Positions 34,945-42,769 of a stretch of 49,088 bases of DNA are shown here, in pieces. This stretch comes from JAVWJP01 sp036638975. Its GTDB lineage: Bacteria; Bacillota; Clostridia; Oscillospirales; Ruminococcaceae. The stretch lies in the NCBI GenBank assembly GCA_036638975.1, contig JAVWJP010000016.1, forward strand, positions 1-49,088, in the 5' to 3' direction. Position numbers and translations under genes: made by a program. The notes under the pieces were generated by a model. That model ran no database searches. It saw only the letters and a list, made by a program, of their open reading frames with translations, and had not been told where the DNA came from. Positions within the stretch are counted from its first letter, which is position 1. Each line of letters starts with the position of its first letter.

Positions 34945-36198
34945 TCACTCGTAAAGAGGATATTTTTTGCAAAGCTCATTTACTCCCGCGCGAATTTCGT
35001 CTGCTTTGTTTTCAAAGTCTGTAGCTGCAAGGTAAATAAATTCTGCTATTTTTACCATATCGTCCTCATTAAAGCCGCGTGTTGTAACAGCAGGCGTACC
35101 AATGCGTATTCCGCTTGTTATAAACGGGCTTTGCGGGTCGTTTGGTATAGCATTTTTGTTGACGGTAATATACACCTCGTCCAGACGATGCTCTAGCTCT
35201 TTGCCGGTTATATTCATATTTTTAAGGTCCAAAAGCATTAGGTGATTATCTGTATCGCCGGAAACAAGGCTAAAGCCCTTTGCTTTAAGCGCATTTGCAA
35301 GTGCCTTTGCATTAAGTACAACTCTGTGCTGATACTCTTTAAACTCTGGCTTTAATGCTTCGCCAAAGCAAACAGCCTTTGCCGCTATAATGTGCATAAG
35401 AGGGCCGCCCTGAGTACCGGGGAAGATAGCTTTGTCTATTGCCTTGCCATATTTTTCTTTGCAAAGTATCATGCCTCCGCGCGGGCCGCGAAGCGTTTTG
35501 TGGGTTGTTGTTGTAACAATATCTGCATATGGCACAGGGGACGGGTGCTCTCCTGCCGCAACAAGCCCTGCTATATGTGCCATGTCTACCATAAGCATTG
35601 CCCCAACCTTGTCTGCAATCTCACGCAGTGCGGCAAAATTTATAGTGCGCGGGTATGCCGAAGCACCTGCGACTATTAGCTTTGGCTTGCACTCCTGTGC
35701 TATTCTTAAAACATCATCGTAGTCTATCATGCCTGTTTCGGGGTTCACTCCGTAAGATGTAAATTTAAAATATTTACCCGAAATATTTACAGGCGAGCCA
35801 TGTGTTAAATGTCCGCCGTCTGCAAGGCTCATACCCAAAACGGTGTCACCGGGCTGTAACAATGCAAAATAAACCGCAAAGTTTGCCTGTGCACCGGAAT
35901 GCGGCTGTACGTTTACATATTCTGCACCAAATATCTCTTTTGCACGTGCTATAGCTATATCCTCAGCAATATCAACACACTGGCAGCCGCCGTAATAGCG
36001 CTTGCCCGAATAGCCTTCGGCATATTTATTTGTAAGAACACTGCCCATTGCTGCCATAACAGCGGGAGAAACCAGGTTTTCAGAGGCAATAAGCTCTATA
36101 TTGCGGCGCTGGCGCTCCAGCTCCTTTTGCATTGCCTGCCCAACCTCATCATCATACTTAGCTACAAGTCCTATAGAATCCATCATATCAGCATACAT
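34945..36198 (-). CDS. glyA: Serine hydroxymethyltransferase
   Basis: This 417-residue PLP enzyme interconverts serine and glycine while charging tetrahydrofolate with a one-carbon unit. ELIASENLVSPAV, NKYAEGYSGKRYYGGC and HSGAQANFAVYFALL are typical. The cofactor lysine lies in TTTTHKTLRGPRGG, about residue 235. Length and ends are normal. AAAGGAAG precedes the ATG. It is the first gene of a seven-gene operon running to 28824, with its own promoter, and is divergent from birA. Confidence 0.96.
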   Translation of the reverse strand: MYADMMDSIGLVAKYDDEVGQAMQKELERQRRNIELIASENLVSPAVMAAMGSVLTNKYAEGYSGKRYYGGCQCVDIAEDIAIARAKEIFGAEYVNVQPHSGAQANFAVYFALLQPGDTVLGMSLADGGHLTHGSPVNISGKYFKFTSYGVNPETGMIDYDDVLRIAQECKPKLIVAGASAYPRTINFAALREIADKVGAMLMVDMAHIAGLVAAGEHPSPVPYADIVTTTTHKTLRGPRGGMILCKEKYGKAIDKAIFPGTQGGPLMHIIAAKAVCFGEALKPEFKEYQHRVVLNAKALANALKAKGFSLVSGDTDNHLMLLDLKNMNITGKELEHRLDEVYITVNKNAIPNDPQSPFITSGIRIGTPAVTTRGFNEDDMVKIAEFIYLAATDFENKADEIRAGVNELCKKYPLYE

Positions 36199-36235
36199 TA
36201 TTTTTTCTTCCTTTCATAACTGCTTAGTAGCTATT

Positions 36236-36264
36236 ATTATACCGCTAAATGCCTTTTTACGCAA
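36236..36264 (-). promoter_or_regulatory. Promoter of the glyA operon
   Basis: On the minus strand, TTGCGT (36264-36259), 17-nt spacer and TATAAT (36241-36236). Confidence 0.8.
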
Positions 36265-36316
36265 GAATGACTTTGCCGAGTTCTTAATTTTTATATGCAG
36301 CTGACAAAATGCACTG

Positions 36317-36346
36317 TTGACTAGCTCTCGCTTTGTAGATTATAAT
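36317..36346 (+). promoter_or_regulatory. Promoter of birA
   Basis: TTGACT, 18-nt spacer and TATAAT. It overlaps the upstream in-frame extension of birA, which therefore cannot be translated from this transcript. Confidence 0.85.
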
Positions 36347-36367
36347 GACAAAAGGCAGGTGAAAAAC

Positions 36368-37345
36368 TTGAATAAACTTGACATATTGGCACAGCTTGAA
36401 AGCTGTAACGGCACTCTCTCCGGCGAGGCACTGGCAAAAAAACTGGGCGTTACGCGCGCCGCTGTTTGGAAAGGTATAAAGTCGCTGCAAAAAGACGGCT
36501 ACAGCATTGGCAGTGCAGCGGGCAGCGGGTATTTTTTAGAAGAAAAAACCGACGCACTGCTTGAGAGCAAAATTCGCGATAAGCTGAACTGCAAGCGCAT
36601 TGGCGGCACTATTACCATTTTGCAGAGCACAGCCTCTACAAATGACAGTCTGCGCACAGCAGCCTATGACGGCGCGCCCGAGGGCACGGTGCTGCTTGCC
36701 GAGGAGCAAACAGCGGGCAAGGGCAGGCTGGGACGAAGCTTTTACTCGCCACAGCGCAACGGAATATATATGAGTGTTATTTTGCGCCCGCAGCTGCCGT
36801 TCCAAAAGGTGCATATGCTTACTATGCTTGCCGCGGTATGCGTGACAGAAGCCATAAACACTGTAACAGGGCTTTCGCCTCAAATAAAATGGGTCAACGA
36901 CATTTTGCTTAACGGGCAAAAGCTATGCGGAATTTTAAGCGAAGCTGCCGTCACAGCAGAAAGCGGAGAGCTTAACTTTGTCGTTGTAGGCATAGGTATA
37001 AACGTAGGCAGCACAATTAGCTTTCCAAGCTTGCAGGGGAACACGGCGGGTGCACTGCGTGAACACACGAATAAACAGTTTTCTCGCTGTGATATTATTG
37101 CCGAAATTCTTAATAATTTAGAAAAATACTACTTTCCGTATATTATTTCGCAGAATAATGACGATTTCTTACAGCATTACCAAAAAGCGCTTTGCGTTTT
37201 GGGTAAAACACTTACCGTGGTACAAGGGCAAAAAACTTACACAGCTACAGCTACAGAGCTTTTAAATGACGGCTCGCTTTTAGTGCGCTGTGAGGACGGC
37301 AGCACACAGGTGCTTTCATCGGGTGAGGTTTCGCTTAGACTATAG
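36368..37345 (+). CDS. birA: Bifunctional biotin ligase / biotin repressor
   Basis: This 325-residue protein attaches biotin to carboxylase carrier domains through biotinyl-AMP. An N-terminal winged helix (residues 1-55; LSGEALAKKLGVTRAAVWKGIKSL) makes it the group II form that also represses biotin genes. Catalytic motifs are EEQTAGKGRLGRSFYSP, IKWVNDILLNGQKLCGIL and VVVGIGINV, with a small C-terminal SH3-like domain. TTG 36368 follows GGCAGGTG; the start at 36317 lies in the -35 element and is rejected. No biotin genes are in the window. Confidence 0.92.
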   Translation: MNKLDILAQLESCNGTLSGEALAKKLGVTRAAVWKGIKSLQKDGYSIGSAAGSGYFLEEKTDALLESKIRDKLNCKRIGGTITILQSTASTNDSLRTAAYDGAPEGTVLLAEEQTAGKGRLGRSFYSPQRNGIYMSVILRPQLPFQKVHMLTMLAAVCVTEAINTVTGLSPQIKWVNDILLNGQKLCGILSEAAVTAESGELNFVVVGIGINVGSTISFPSLQGNTAGALREHTNKQFSRCDIIAEILNNLEKYYFPYIISQNNDDFLQHYQKALCVLGKTLTVVQGQKTYTATATELLNDGSLLVRCEDGSTQVLSSGEVSLRL

Positions 37346-37397
37346 CTGACATTAAAAAGTAAAATATATTTGGCAAAATGACAAGATAACGAGATGT

Positions 37398-37545
37398 ATC
37401 TAACTGCGTGGTGTTAGCACGCGACTTAGATGAAATTAATAAAACAAGAATTGTTTTATTAAAACTATCGCAGATAGTTTTAATTACGCATGTGCGTAGC
37501 ACGCGATTTAGATAAAAATTAATAAAACAGGAACTGTTTTATTAA
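37398..37545. repeat. Cluster of hairpins with a 46-bp direct repeat
   Basis: Between birA and cotJA lies a run of stem-loops. They are: ATCTAA..GCGTG/CACGC..TTAGAT (37398-37431, bulged); TTAATAAAACA/TGTTTTATTAA (37436-37462, 11 bp); TTAAAACTATC/GATAGTTTTAA (37459-37483, 11 bp, loop GCA); TACGCA/TGCGTA (37485-37498); and TTAATAAAACAG/CTGTTTTATTAA (37519-37545, 12 bp, loop GAA). A segment of about 46 bp beginning GCACGCGA repeats at 37417 and 37499, with few differences. No open reading frame is supported in 37346-37706. It could be a non-coding RNA or a decayed mobile element. Confidence 0.75.
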
Positions 37546-37548
37546 AAG

Positions 37549-37581
37549 CAGAGTATACCGCATGGTTTACTCTGTTTTTTT
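37549..37581 (+). terminator. Terminator after the hairpin cluster
   Basis: CAGAGTA pairs with TACTCTG and is followed by seven T. It would end transcription from birA or from the hairpin cluster before cotJA. Confidence 0.85.
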
Positions 37582-37706
37582 GCGTCTGTTTGCATTTTTT
37601 ACTTTAACGGAAAACTAAGTAAAGTAACCGCAAAAATATAAGAGCATAAAATGGTGGTGACAGCTAAAACAAAAGCTGACCATAAAGATAAAAGGAGAGA
37701 AATTTT

Positions 37707-38195
37707 ATGGAAGATATTTTCTTACTTACACGAATGGAGGGCATACCCATGCCGCCCATCGCACCACCCGGCGGTATTCCCGCACCGCCATACCCGCCAA
37801 AGCCAATTATGCCGCCCGCAAACAAACCTGTAGCTCCAATTGCACCTCCCGGCGGTATTCCCGCACCGCCATACCCGCCAAAGCCAATTATGCCGCCCGC
37901 AAACAAACCTGTAGCTCCAATTGCACCTCCCGGCGGTATTCCCGCACCGCCATACCCGCCAAAGCCAATTATGCCGCCCGCAAACAAACCTGTAGCTCCA
38001 ATTGCACCTCCCGGAGGTATACCCGCACCGCCCACGCCCCCAACAAGCGAATGCTATATGCCCGCACTTGCTATGGCGTATGTTCCCATGCAAAAATGGC
38101 AGCAAATTTATGACCAACAAATGGCTTTAAGCCGCGGCACGCTGTTTGCCGAGCTTGACAAACCATTTATAGGCGAGGAGGTAAAATTCAAATGA
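37707..38195 (+). CDS. cotJA: Spore coat protein CotJA with proline-rich repeat extension
   Basis: This protein has 162 residues, about twice the usual CotJA. The C-terminal 45 residues are the CotJA domain (ALAMAYVPMQKWQQIYDQQMALSRGTLFAELDKPFIG). The N-terminal two thirds are nearly identical 27-residue Pro/Gly/Ala repeats of the type IAPPGGIPAPPYPPKPI plus MPPANKPVAP. CotJ proteins form part of the spore coat in Bacillus and Clostridia, usually expressed in the mother cell. The extension could be an extended, surface-exposed or crosslinkable segment (inference). GGAGAG precedes the ATG. cotJB overlaps by ATGA. Confidence 0.9.
   Translation: MEDIFLLTRMEGIPMPPIAPPGGIPAPPYPPKPIMPPANKPVAPIAPPGGIPAPPYPPKPIMPPANKPVAPIAPPGGIPAPPYPPKPIMPPANKPVAPIAPPGGIPAPPTPPTSECYMPALAMAYVPMQKWQQIYDQQMALSRGTLFAELDKPFIGEEVKFK
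37758..38033 (+). repeat. 81-bp coding repeats in cotJA
   Basis: Three full 81-bp units at 37758, 37839 and 37920, and a partial one from 38001, are almost identical at nucleotide level. This is in-frame expansion of 27 codons per unit, recent by the lack of silent changes. Confidence 0.95.
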
Positions 38196-38449
38196 CAAAC
38201 GAACAAAAAGTACTGATGAACCGACTTAAAGTATGCGATTTTGTCATGCTTGAAACAGGGCTTTTTTTAGACAGCCACCCGCAAAACCAAGAGGCGCTTG
38301 CTTTTTATAAAAAACATAACGAAATGTTTGCAGCCGCCAAAGCCGAATACATTAAAAATTACGGCCCGCTTATGGCAAACGATTACACAGGCGGCGACAG
38401 TTGGAACTGGATAGACTCGCCATGGCCGTGGGAAAAGGAGGCAAACTAA
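38192..38449 (+). CDS. cotJB: Spore coat protein CotJB
   Basis: This 85-residue protein matches CotJB: VCDFVMLETGLFLDSHPQNQEALAFYKKH, followed by NYGPL and a Trp-rich end (SWNWIDSPWPWEKE). It overlaps cotJA by ATGA and is followed within 2 nt by cotJC, so all three are co-translated, as in the cotJABC operons of other spore formers. Confidence 0.92.
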   Translation: MTNEQKVLMNRLKVCDFVMLETGLFLDSHPQNQEALAFYKKHNEMFAAAKAEYIKNYGPLMANDYTGGDSWNWIDSPWPWEKEAN

Positions 38450-38451
38450 TC

Positions 38452-39051
38452 ATGTGGAAATATCAAAAAATGCTGCAATACCCCGTAAAGATTAAAACTC
38501 CAAGCGCCGCCAATGCAAAAATAGTATTGGCACAGCTGGGCGGTCCCGACGGCGAAATGGGCGCCGCGGCACGTTACTTAAACCAACGCTATGTCATGCC
38601 ATACAACGAGGCTATAGGAATGCTGACAGACATAGGCACAGAAGAGCTGGCGCATGAAGAAATGATTTCGACTCTGGTATACCAGCTTACGCGCAACCTT
38701 ACTCCTCAGCAGATAAAGGACGGCGGCTACTCCGCATACTTTTTAGACCACACCACCGGTGTTTACCCTGCCGGTGCTAACGGAGAGCCCTTTAATGCTG
38801 CCGCAATACAGTCCACAGGCGACCCTATATCGGATTTATTTGAGGACATGGCGGCAGAGCAAAAAGCCCGCACCACCTATGACAATATTCTGCGCCTTGT
38901 TGACGACGCCGACGTGCGCGATGTTATAAAGTTCTTGCGCGAACGCGAGGTAGTGCATTTTCAGCGCTTCGGCGAGGGACTGCGCACTGTGCAAAGTAAG
39001 CTGGACAGCAAAAACTTTTACGCCTTTAACCCCGCCTTTGACAGCAAATAA
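38452..39051 (+). CDS. cotJC: Spore coat protein CotJC, manganese catalase family
   Basis: This 199-residue four-helix protein is of the manganese catalase family. DIGTEELAHEEMISTLV carries the Glu/His metal ligands; a second set lies in FEDMAAEQKARTTYDNIL and LREREVVHFQRFGEGL. CotJC may detoxify peroxide in the coat, although coat members can be structural. ATG 38452 follows AAAGGAGG at 38435-38442; the frame upstream overlaps cotJB and is rejected. A bidirectional terminator follows. Confidence 0.93.
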   Translation: MWKYQKMLQYPVKIKTPSAANAKIVLAQLGGPDGEMGAAARYLNQRYVMPYNEAIGMLTDIGTEELAHEEMISTLVYQLTRNLTPQQIKDGGYSAYFLDHTTGVYPAGANGEPFNAAAIQSTGDPISDLFEDMAAEQKARTTYDNILRLVDDADVRDVIKFLREREVVHFQRFGEGLRTVQSKLDSKNFYAFNPAFDSK

Positions 39052-39067
39052 CATATGCAGCATATGC

Positions 39068-39107
39068 AAAAATCGGTGGCCGAATTTAATTCAGCCACCG
39101 ATTTTTT
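39068..39107. terminator. Bidirectional terminator between cotJC and the EAL-HDOD gene
   Basis: AAAAATCGGTGGC pairs perfectly with GCCACCGATTTTT, 13 bp, with T runs on both strands. Confidence 0.93.
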
Positions 39108-39115
39108 ATAAATGA

Positions 39116-40366
39116 TTATTTTTCATCGTCCACTTTTTCAACTTCATCACTAACTGACATAAGCTCGCTCCAAATTTGGTTTACATACTCTACGCACTCA
39201 AAATACTTTTGGCTTATTATATTTTCGGGTATATTAAGCTCGCGTGCCTTAGTAGAAACCTCGTCCCAGCTTGCTTTTTCATAAGCACCCACAAGCCGGT
39301 ACAGCATACCGCAGCGCCCCTCCCCTGTAAGCAGCGCCTGCTTAACTTCATCAGATATAGGCAGCTCTGTAAGCGCGTCCTCCAGCGGTACCTCCATTAA
39401 AAGCCCCAGTGTAGAGAACATACCCATTAGGTATGCCTCAGATTTTGAGATTGGTAAATTAGGTATAAACTGAGAAAGCTCCGAACAAAAATTAGCACGT
39501 AAAAACGATATTTTTACAAGCTCTGTAGAAAACTGCCCGTCACTTTGTTTAAAGCTTAAAAGATAAACCCACTGTTTAAGCTGCCCAAGCCCTAAAACCA
39601 CAAGTGCCTGCTTTACAGATTTCGCCTTATTTCTAAGTGCAAAATACGCCGAGTTTACAAGCTTTATAAGAGAAAAAGCCAATGTTACGTCACGCGATAT
39701 TATCTCTGCAATAGCGTCAACATCGGGCTCGTCTTTTGTAACGGCAACCACAAGCTGAAAAAAGTTGCTTTGCATATGGTCCATTCGCTTAACCTGCGAG
39801 CTCATTGCCTCAGCAACAGCAGTGCCCTGCAAATATTTACAGCCCAGCTCTATGGCATGCGCATATGCCTCAGGTGTATTTACATTGTACGCTATAATCT
39901 GTTTTTGAAAGCTTTCGCCTATATCTACGATGCTCTTTTGAGAAACATCAAGCTTTGCAAAATCCAGCTTAATAATATCGACAACATCTAGCAGAGCAAA
40001 ATAGCGCGGAGAAAACTCAAAGTTTTTAACCGCTATTTTGTAGCCCTGTTTTTTATAACGATAAATTATTTTTTGTGCCAGCGGGTGAATTATAGAGTTG
40101 TCTTCTATTTGTATAACAAGCTTTTCGGGCTTAAACATACGTGGGATATTTTTTAAGAGGAGGTTGGGTGTAAAGGTTAAAAACGCAGTTTTGCCCTCTA
40201 AAAATTTTTCGCTGTCAAACTCCAATAAAAAGTTTTCTATTGCGTTTGCCGCCTGAGTATCTGCTTGATTGTAGAGGCTTGAAGCACCGTCCTGATATAA
40301 AATCTCATACCCCAAAAGTTCTTTATTACTGCTTATAATCGGCTGGCGAACTACCTTTGTAACCAT
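39116..40366 (-). CDS. EAL-like plus HDOD signalling protein (YuxH type)
   Basis: This 416-residue protein has a degenerate EAL domain (residues 1 to about 200) and an HDOD domain (about 205-400; DVTLAFSLIKLVNSAYF, VKQALVVLGLGQLKQW). The EAL motif is replaced by EILYQDG, and the metal-binding Asp pair is absent (IAVKNFEF), so c-di-GMP hydrolysis is not expected. YuxH-like proteins are thought to act as regulatory scaffolds. Last gene of a minus-strand signalling group; AAGGGGAG precedes the ATG. Confidence 0.88.
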   Translation of the reverse strand: MVTKVVRQPIISSNKELLGYEILYQDGASSLYNQADTQAANAIENFLLEFDSEKFLEGKTAFLTFTPNLLLKNIPRMFKPEKLVIQIEDNSIIHPLAQKIIYRYKKQGYKIAVKNFEFSPRYFALLDVVDIIKLDFAKLDVSQKSIVDIGESFQKQIIAYNVNTPEAYAHAIELGCKYLQGTAVAEAMSSQVKRMDHMQSNFFQLVVAVTKDEPDVDAIAEIISRDVTLAFSLIKLVNSAYFALRNKAKSVKQALVVLGLGQLKQWVYLLSFKQSDGQFSTELVKISFLRANFCSELSQFIPNLPISKSEAYLMGMFSTLGLLMEVPLEDALTELPISDEVKQALLTGEGRCGMLYRLVGAYEKASWDEVSTKARELNIPENIISQKYFECVEYVNQIWSELMSVSDEVEKVDDEK

Positions 40367-40410
40367 TGGTCTACTCCCCTTTCTTTAGCACAGCTGTGCG
40401 CTGTTGCCAT

Positions 40411-41931
40411 TTAGTTTTTTATAACATACGGGGCATTTTTCTCTACTAATTGCTCAAATTTTTCGCGCGTCAAGGCATCTGAAAATAAAAAGCCTTGTGC
40501 TATTTCGCAATATATCTTTTTAAGAAAAGCCTCTTGCTCCGGTGTTTCTACCTTTTCGGCAACGACGCTGATATCCATTTTATCAAGCATTCGCACAAGG
40601 TTATCAGCCAAAATACGCCCTCGCTGAGTGGGATAACCGTCGGACTTTACAAAAAAAGCCGCATCAAATTTTACCACATCTATGTTAATATCGCGAAGCA
40701 GCTCTATAGAGCCGTATTTTGCACCAAAGCCCGTTAGAGAAATTAAAAAACCGAAGTGATGTAAGCGGCTTAATGCCTCTGCAAAGCGCCTGTCGCTTTC
40801 AAAAAGCTCGGTTTCCGGAATTTCAAATTCGATAAGTCTTGGCGGGACACCGAACTCCTGCACCATTTCTACAACTTCATCTACAAATTCCGGGTGATAA
40901 AGGTTTTGTTTCGATATATTTATCGAAAGCGGCACTGGCATAACACCCGCCCTCACCCATTTTCGTATTAATGTGCATGCTTCATTAAGCATAGTCAAGT
41001 CAAAATCCACAGTGCGCCCGCACAGCTCCAGCAGCGGGAAGAAATCATCTGGCACAAGAGTTCCCTTTTTAGGGTGCTCCCATCTGCCCAAAACCTCTGC
41101 CCCCGCAAGCCTGCCGGTGTCAAGATAATATTTAGGCTGAAAATAAGCAACAAATCCGCCTTTTTTTAGTGCCGGCTCCACTTCTTTTGAAAGCCGTCCA
41201 AAGGAATGCAGCCTGTCAAGCAGCGCCTTGTCAAAAAAACCATAGCTGGCACTTTCGCCGCTTTCTTGCGCGCGCAAAGCAACACCGGTTATTTCGGTTA
41301 TATTTTCAAGCGATTTTTCAAGACCTGTAATTATGTATATACTGCCGGAACACGCCGCTTTATAATTATATTCTTCTCCGCACTGTTTTACCGCTACATC
41401 GTTAAGAGTTTTAAAAAGTTTTTCTACACGACCTACAAATTCTTCGGGGTCGTCCACTTGCAACAGCAGCGCAAAAGCACCACTTTCCAGTCTGGCTGCC
41501 ATTTCTTCGTCACGAGTAAAGCTTTTAAGCACAGCGCCCACCTCGGTAATAAGGGCTTTGCCGACATCTACGCCAAAAATATGGCTTATTTCTCTAATAT
41601 TGTCTATGCCCAAGGCAAGGTAAACACAACCCGCACCATGTGCAGGCAAGCTTAAAAAAGCCTCCTTTAGTTTTTCTTCGTTAGGCAGGTTTGTAAGCGG
41701 GTCGTAATATGCTTTTTTTACCATTTCGCGCTTTAGCAGGCGTTCTTTAGCAGCAAGACGCAGCAGCAAAAAAGCGCACATTAAAGTACCAATCTCGCTT
41801 ATCACAAGAACAATGCGCACAACCTTAGCACTGCTCGGTCCGGCAAAACAAAACCAAAGTATACCGGCAGAAGCGCCCAAAGTAAGCAATAATAAGCCCC
41901 ATAATATAAGCTTTTTACTATACTTCTCCAA
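40411..41931 (-). CDS. Membrane GGDEF-EAL protein with degenerate active sites
   Basis: This 506-residue protein has two N-terminal helices (about 9-31 and 37-60), a GGDEF domain (about 75-235) and an EAL domain (about 245-500). In the GGDEF domain the signature is RLESGAFALLL, so diguanylate cyclase activity is unlikely. In the EAL domain the first motif is AEVLGRW, and the DDFG motif reads SLTGFGAKYGS, missing both catalytic Asp. FEIPETELFES, VVKFD and VAEKVET are partly kept. It may bind c-di-GMP or a partner rather than turn it over (inference). The start is TTG behind AGGGGGAGG. Confidence 0.88.
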   Translation of the reverse strand: MEKYSKKLILWGLLLLTLGASAGILWFCFAGPSSAKVVRIVLVISEIGTLMCAFLLLRLAAKERLLKREMVKKAYYDPLTNLPNEEKLKEAFLSLPAHGAGCVYLALGIDNIREISHIFGVDVGKALITEVGAVLKSFTRDEEMAARLESGAFALLLQVDDPEEFVGRVEKLFKTLNDVAVKQCGEEYNYKAACSGSIYIITGLEKSLENITEITGVALRAQESGESASYGFFDKALLDRLHSFGRLSKEVEPALKKGGFVAYFQPKYYLDTGRLAGAEVLGRWEHPKKGTLVPDDFFPLLELCGRTVDFDLTMLNEACTLIRKWVRAGVMPVPLSINISKQNLYHPEFVDEVVEMVQEFGVPPRLIEFEIPETELFESDRRFAEALSRLHHFGFLISLTGFGAKYGSIELLRDINIDVVKFDAAFFVKSDGYPTQRGRILADNLVRMLDKMDISVVAEKVETPEQEAFLKKIYCEIAQGFLFSDALTREKFEQLVEKNAPYVIKN

Positions 41932-42063
41932 AGAAACCTCCCCCTCGGAAAACCAACAATAAGCATTTCCGTCACTATAAATATAACACTAAAAAACCCG
42001 TCAAGCAACACAAACTTAACTGAAAGACAGAAAAGTTTTATTTTGGCGGGCTTTTTAATGCTA

Positions 42064-42083
42064 CAGCGGGCGTGTGCCCGCTG
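42064..42083 (-). other. Hairpin after the 194-residue gene
   Basis: CAGCGGGC pairs with GCCCGCTG around a 4-nt loop, 12 nt past the stop. No T run follows on the minus strand, so it may slow decay of the upstream mRNA rather than terminate. A possible GGDEF-EAL promoter (TTGACG, weak -10) lies in the 164-nt gap. Confidence 0.45.
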
Positions 42084-42095
42084 CAATAATTAAAA

Positions 42096-42680
42096 TTATT
42101 CTTCTTTTTCCCATTCGTCAAAGCGCTTCATAGTTTCTGTCAAGGTATCGTTGCTTATGCTCGGAAGACTTCCGCCAAGCTCTGCTCCGGCAGCCTTAAA
42201 GCCTTTTCTGACAGCATCTCGCAAAAGATTAATTTTGCTCTTGTCGCCGCCCGACAAAGCTTTTGCCATGTCTATAAGCCTTGTTGCAACAGCATCTACA
42301 GAATATTCGCCGCCCGGTGCTATAGCACTGCTTGGGTCCAGCGGGTTAGTCATGTCTTTTTTACTCGCTGTTATTTTGTTGAATGCCGCGCCCGAAATTT
42401 GGTTAAATGCAGATGCCTGCTTAGAAACCATATCAGTAAGCATTTGACGGTATGAATCTGCCATTTGCGTGTCGATATCTCTGCGCTGGTCTGCCGTAAG
42501 CTTTTTAGGTGGCTTGTAAGTTACCTCTGTGGTTGTTTCTCCTTTTACAAAGGTATCCTCGCCCTTAGCAGGCAAATTAACTGCTTCTTTTGCTACCTCT
42601 AAAGCTTTTTTTGACACATCATTAGCACGCGTTATAGGTGAACTATAAGTACTTGAATTGCCAATATCTTGAATTTCCAC
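42096..42680 (-). CDS. Unknown protein between FapA and the GGDEF-EAL gene
   Basis: This 194-residue soluble protein has no signal peptide. The N-terminal 60 residues look disordered. The helical C-terminal part has RLIDMAKAL..INLLRDAVRKGFKAAGAELGG and ends LPSISNDTLTETMKRFDEWEK. That ending reminds me of DUF5610-type C-termini, a weak resemblance that needs a profile search. GTG 42680 is chosen because GGAGG stands 8 nt upstream; a longer frame to 42731 has none. Its place behind fapA suggests a shared transcript and a link to FapA or c-di-GMP signalling. Confidence 0.65.
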   Translation of the reverse strand: MEIQDIGNSSTYSSPITRANDVSKKALEVAKEAVNLPAKGEDTFVKGETTTEVTYKPPKKLTADQRRDIDTQMADSYRQMLTDMVSKQASAFNQISGAAFNKITASKKDMTNPLDPSSAIAPGGEYSVDAVATRLIDMAKALSGGDKSKINLLRDAVRKGFKAAGAELGGSLPSISNDTLTETMKRFDEWEKEE

Positions 42681-42769
42681 AATATTTTCCTCCTTCACTT
42701 TATTTTTTAGCTCTATTTTATACATCGTCACTTCATAAATTAACTTAACCTGTTTTACAAATTTTTATA

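Noticed and set aside
36317..36367. Longer birA start at 36317
   Set aside because: It coincides with the -35 element of the birA promoter; TTG 36368 has a proper ribosome binding site.
37664..38035. 123-codon Gly-rich minus-strand frame resembling a glycine-repeat protein
   Set aside because: It is the mirror of the cotJA proline repeats, which belong to a cotJABC operon with good ribosome binding sites.
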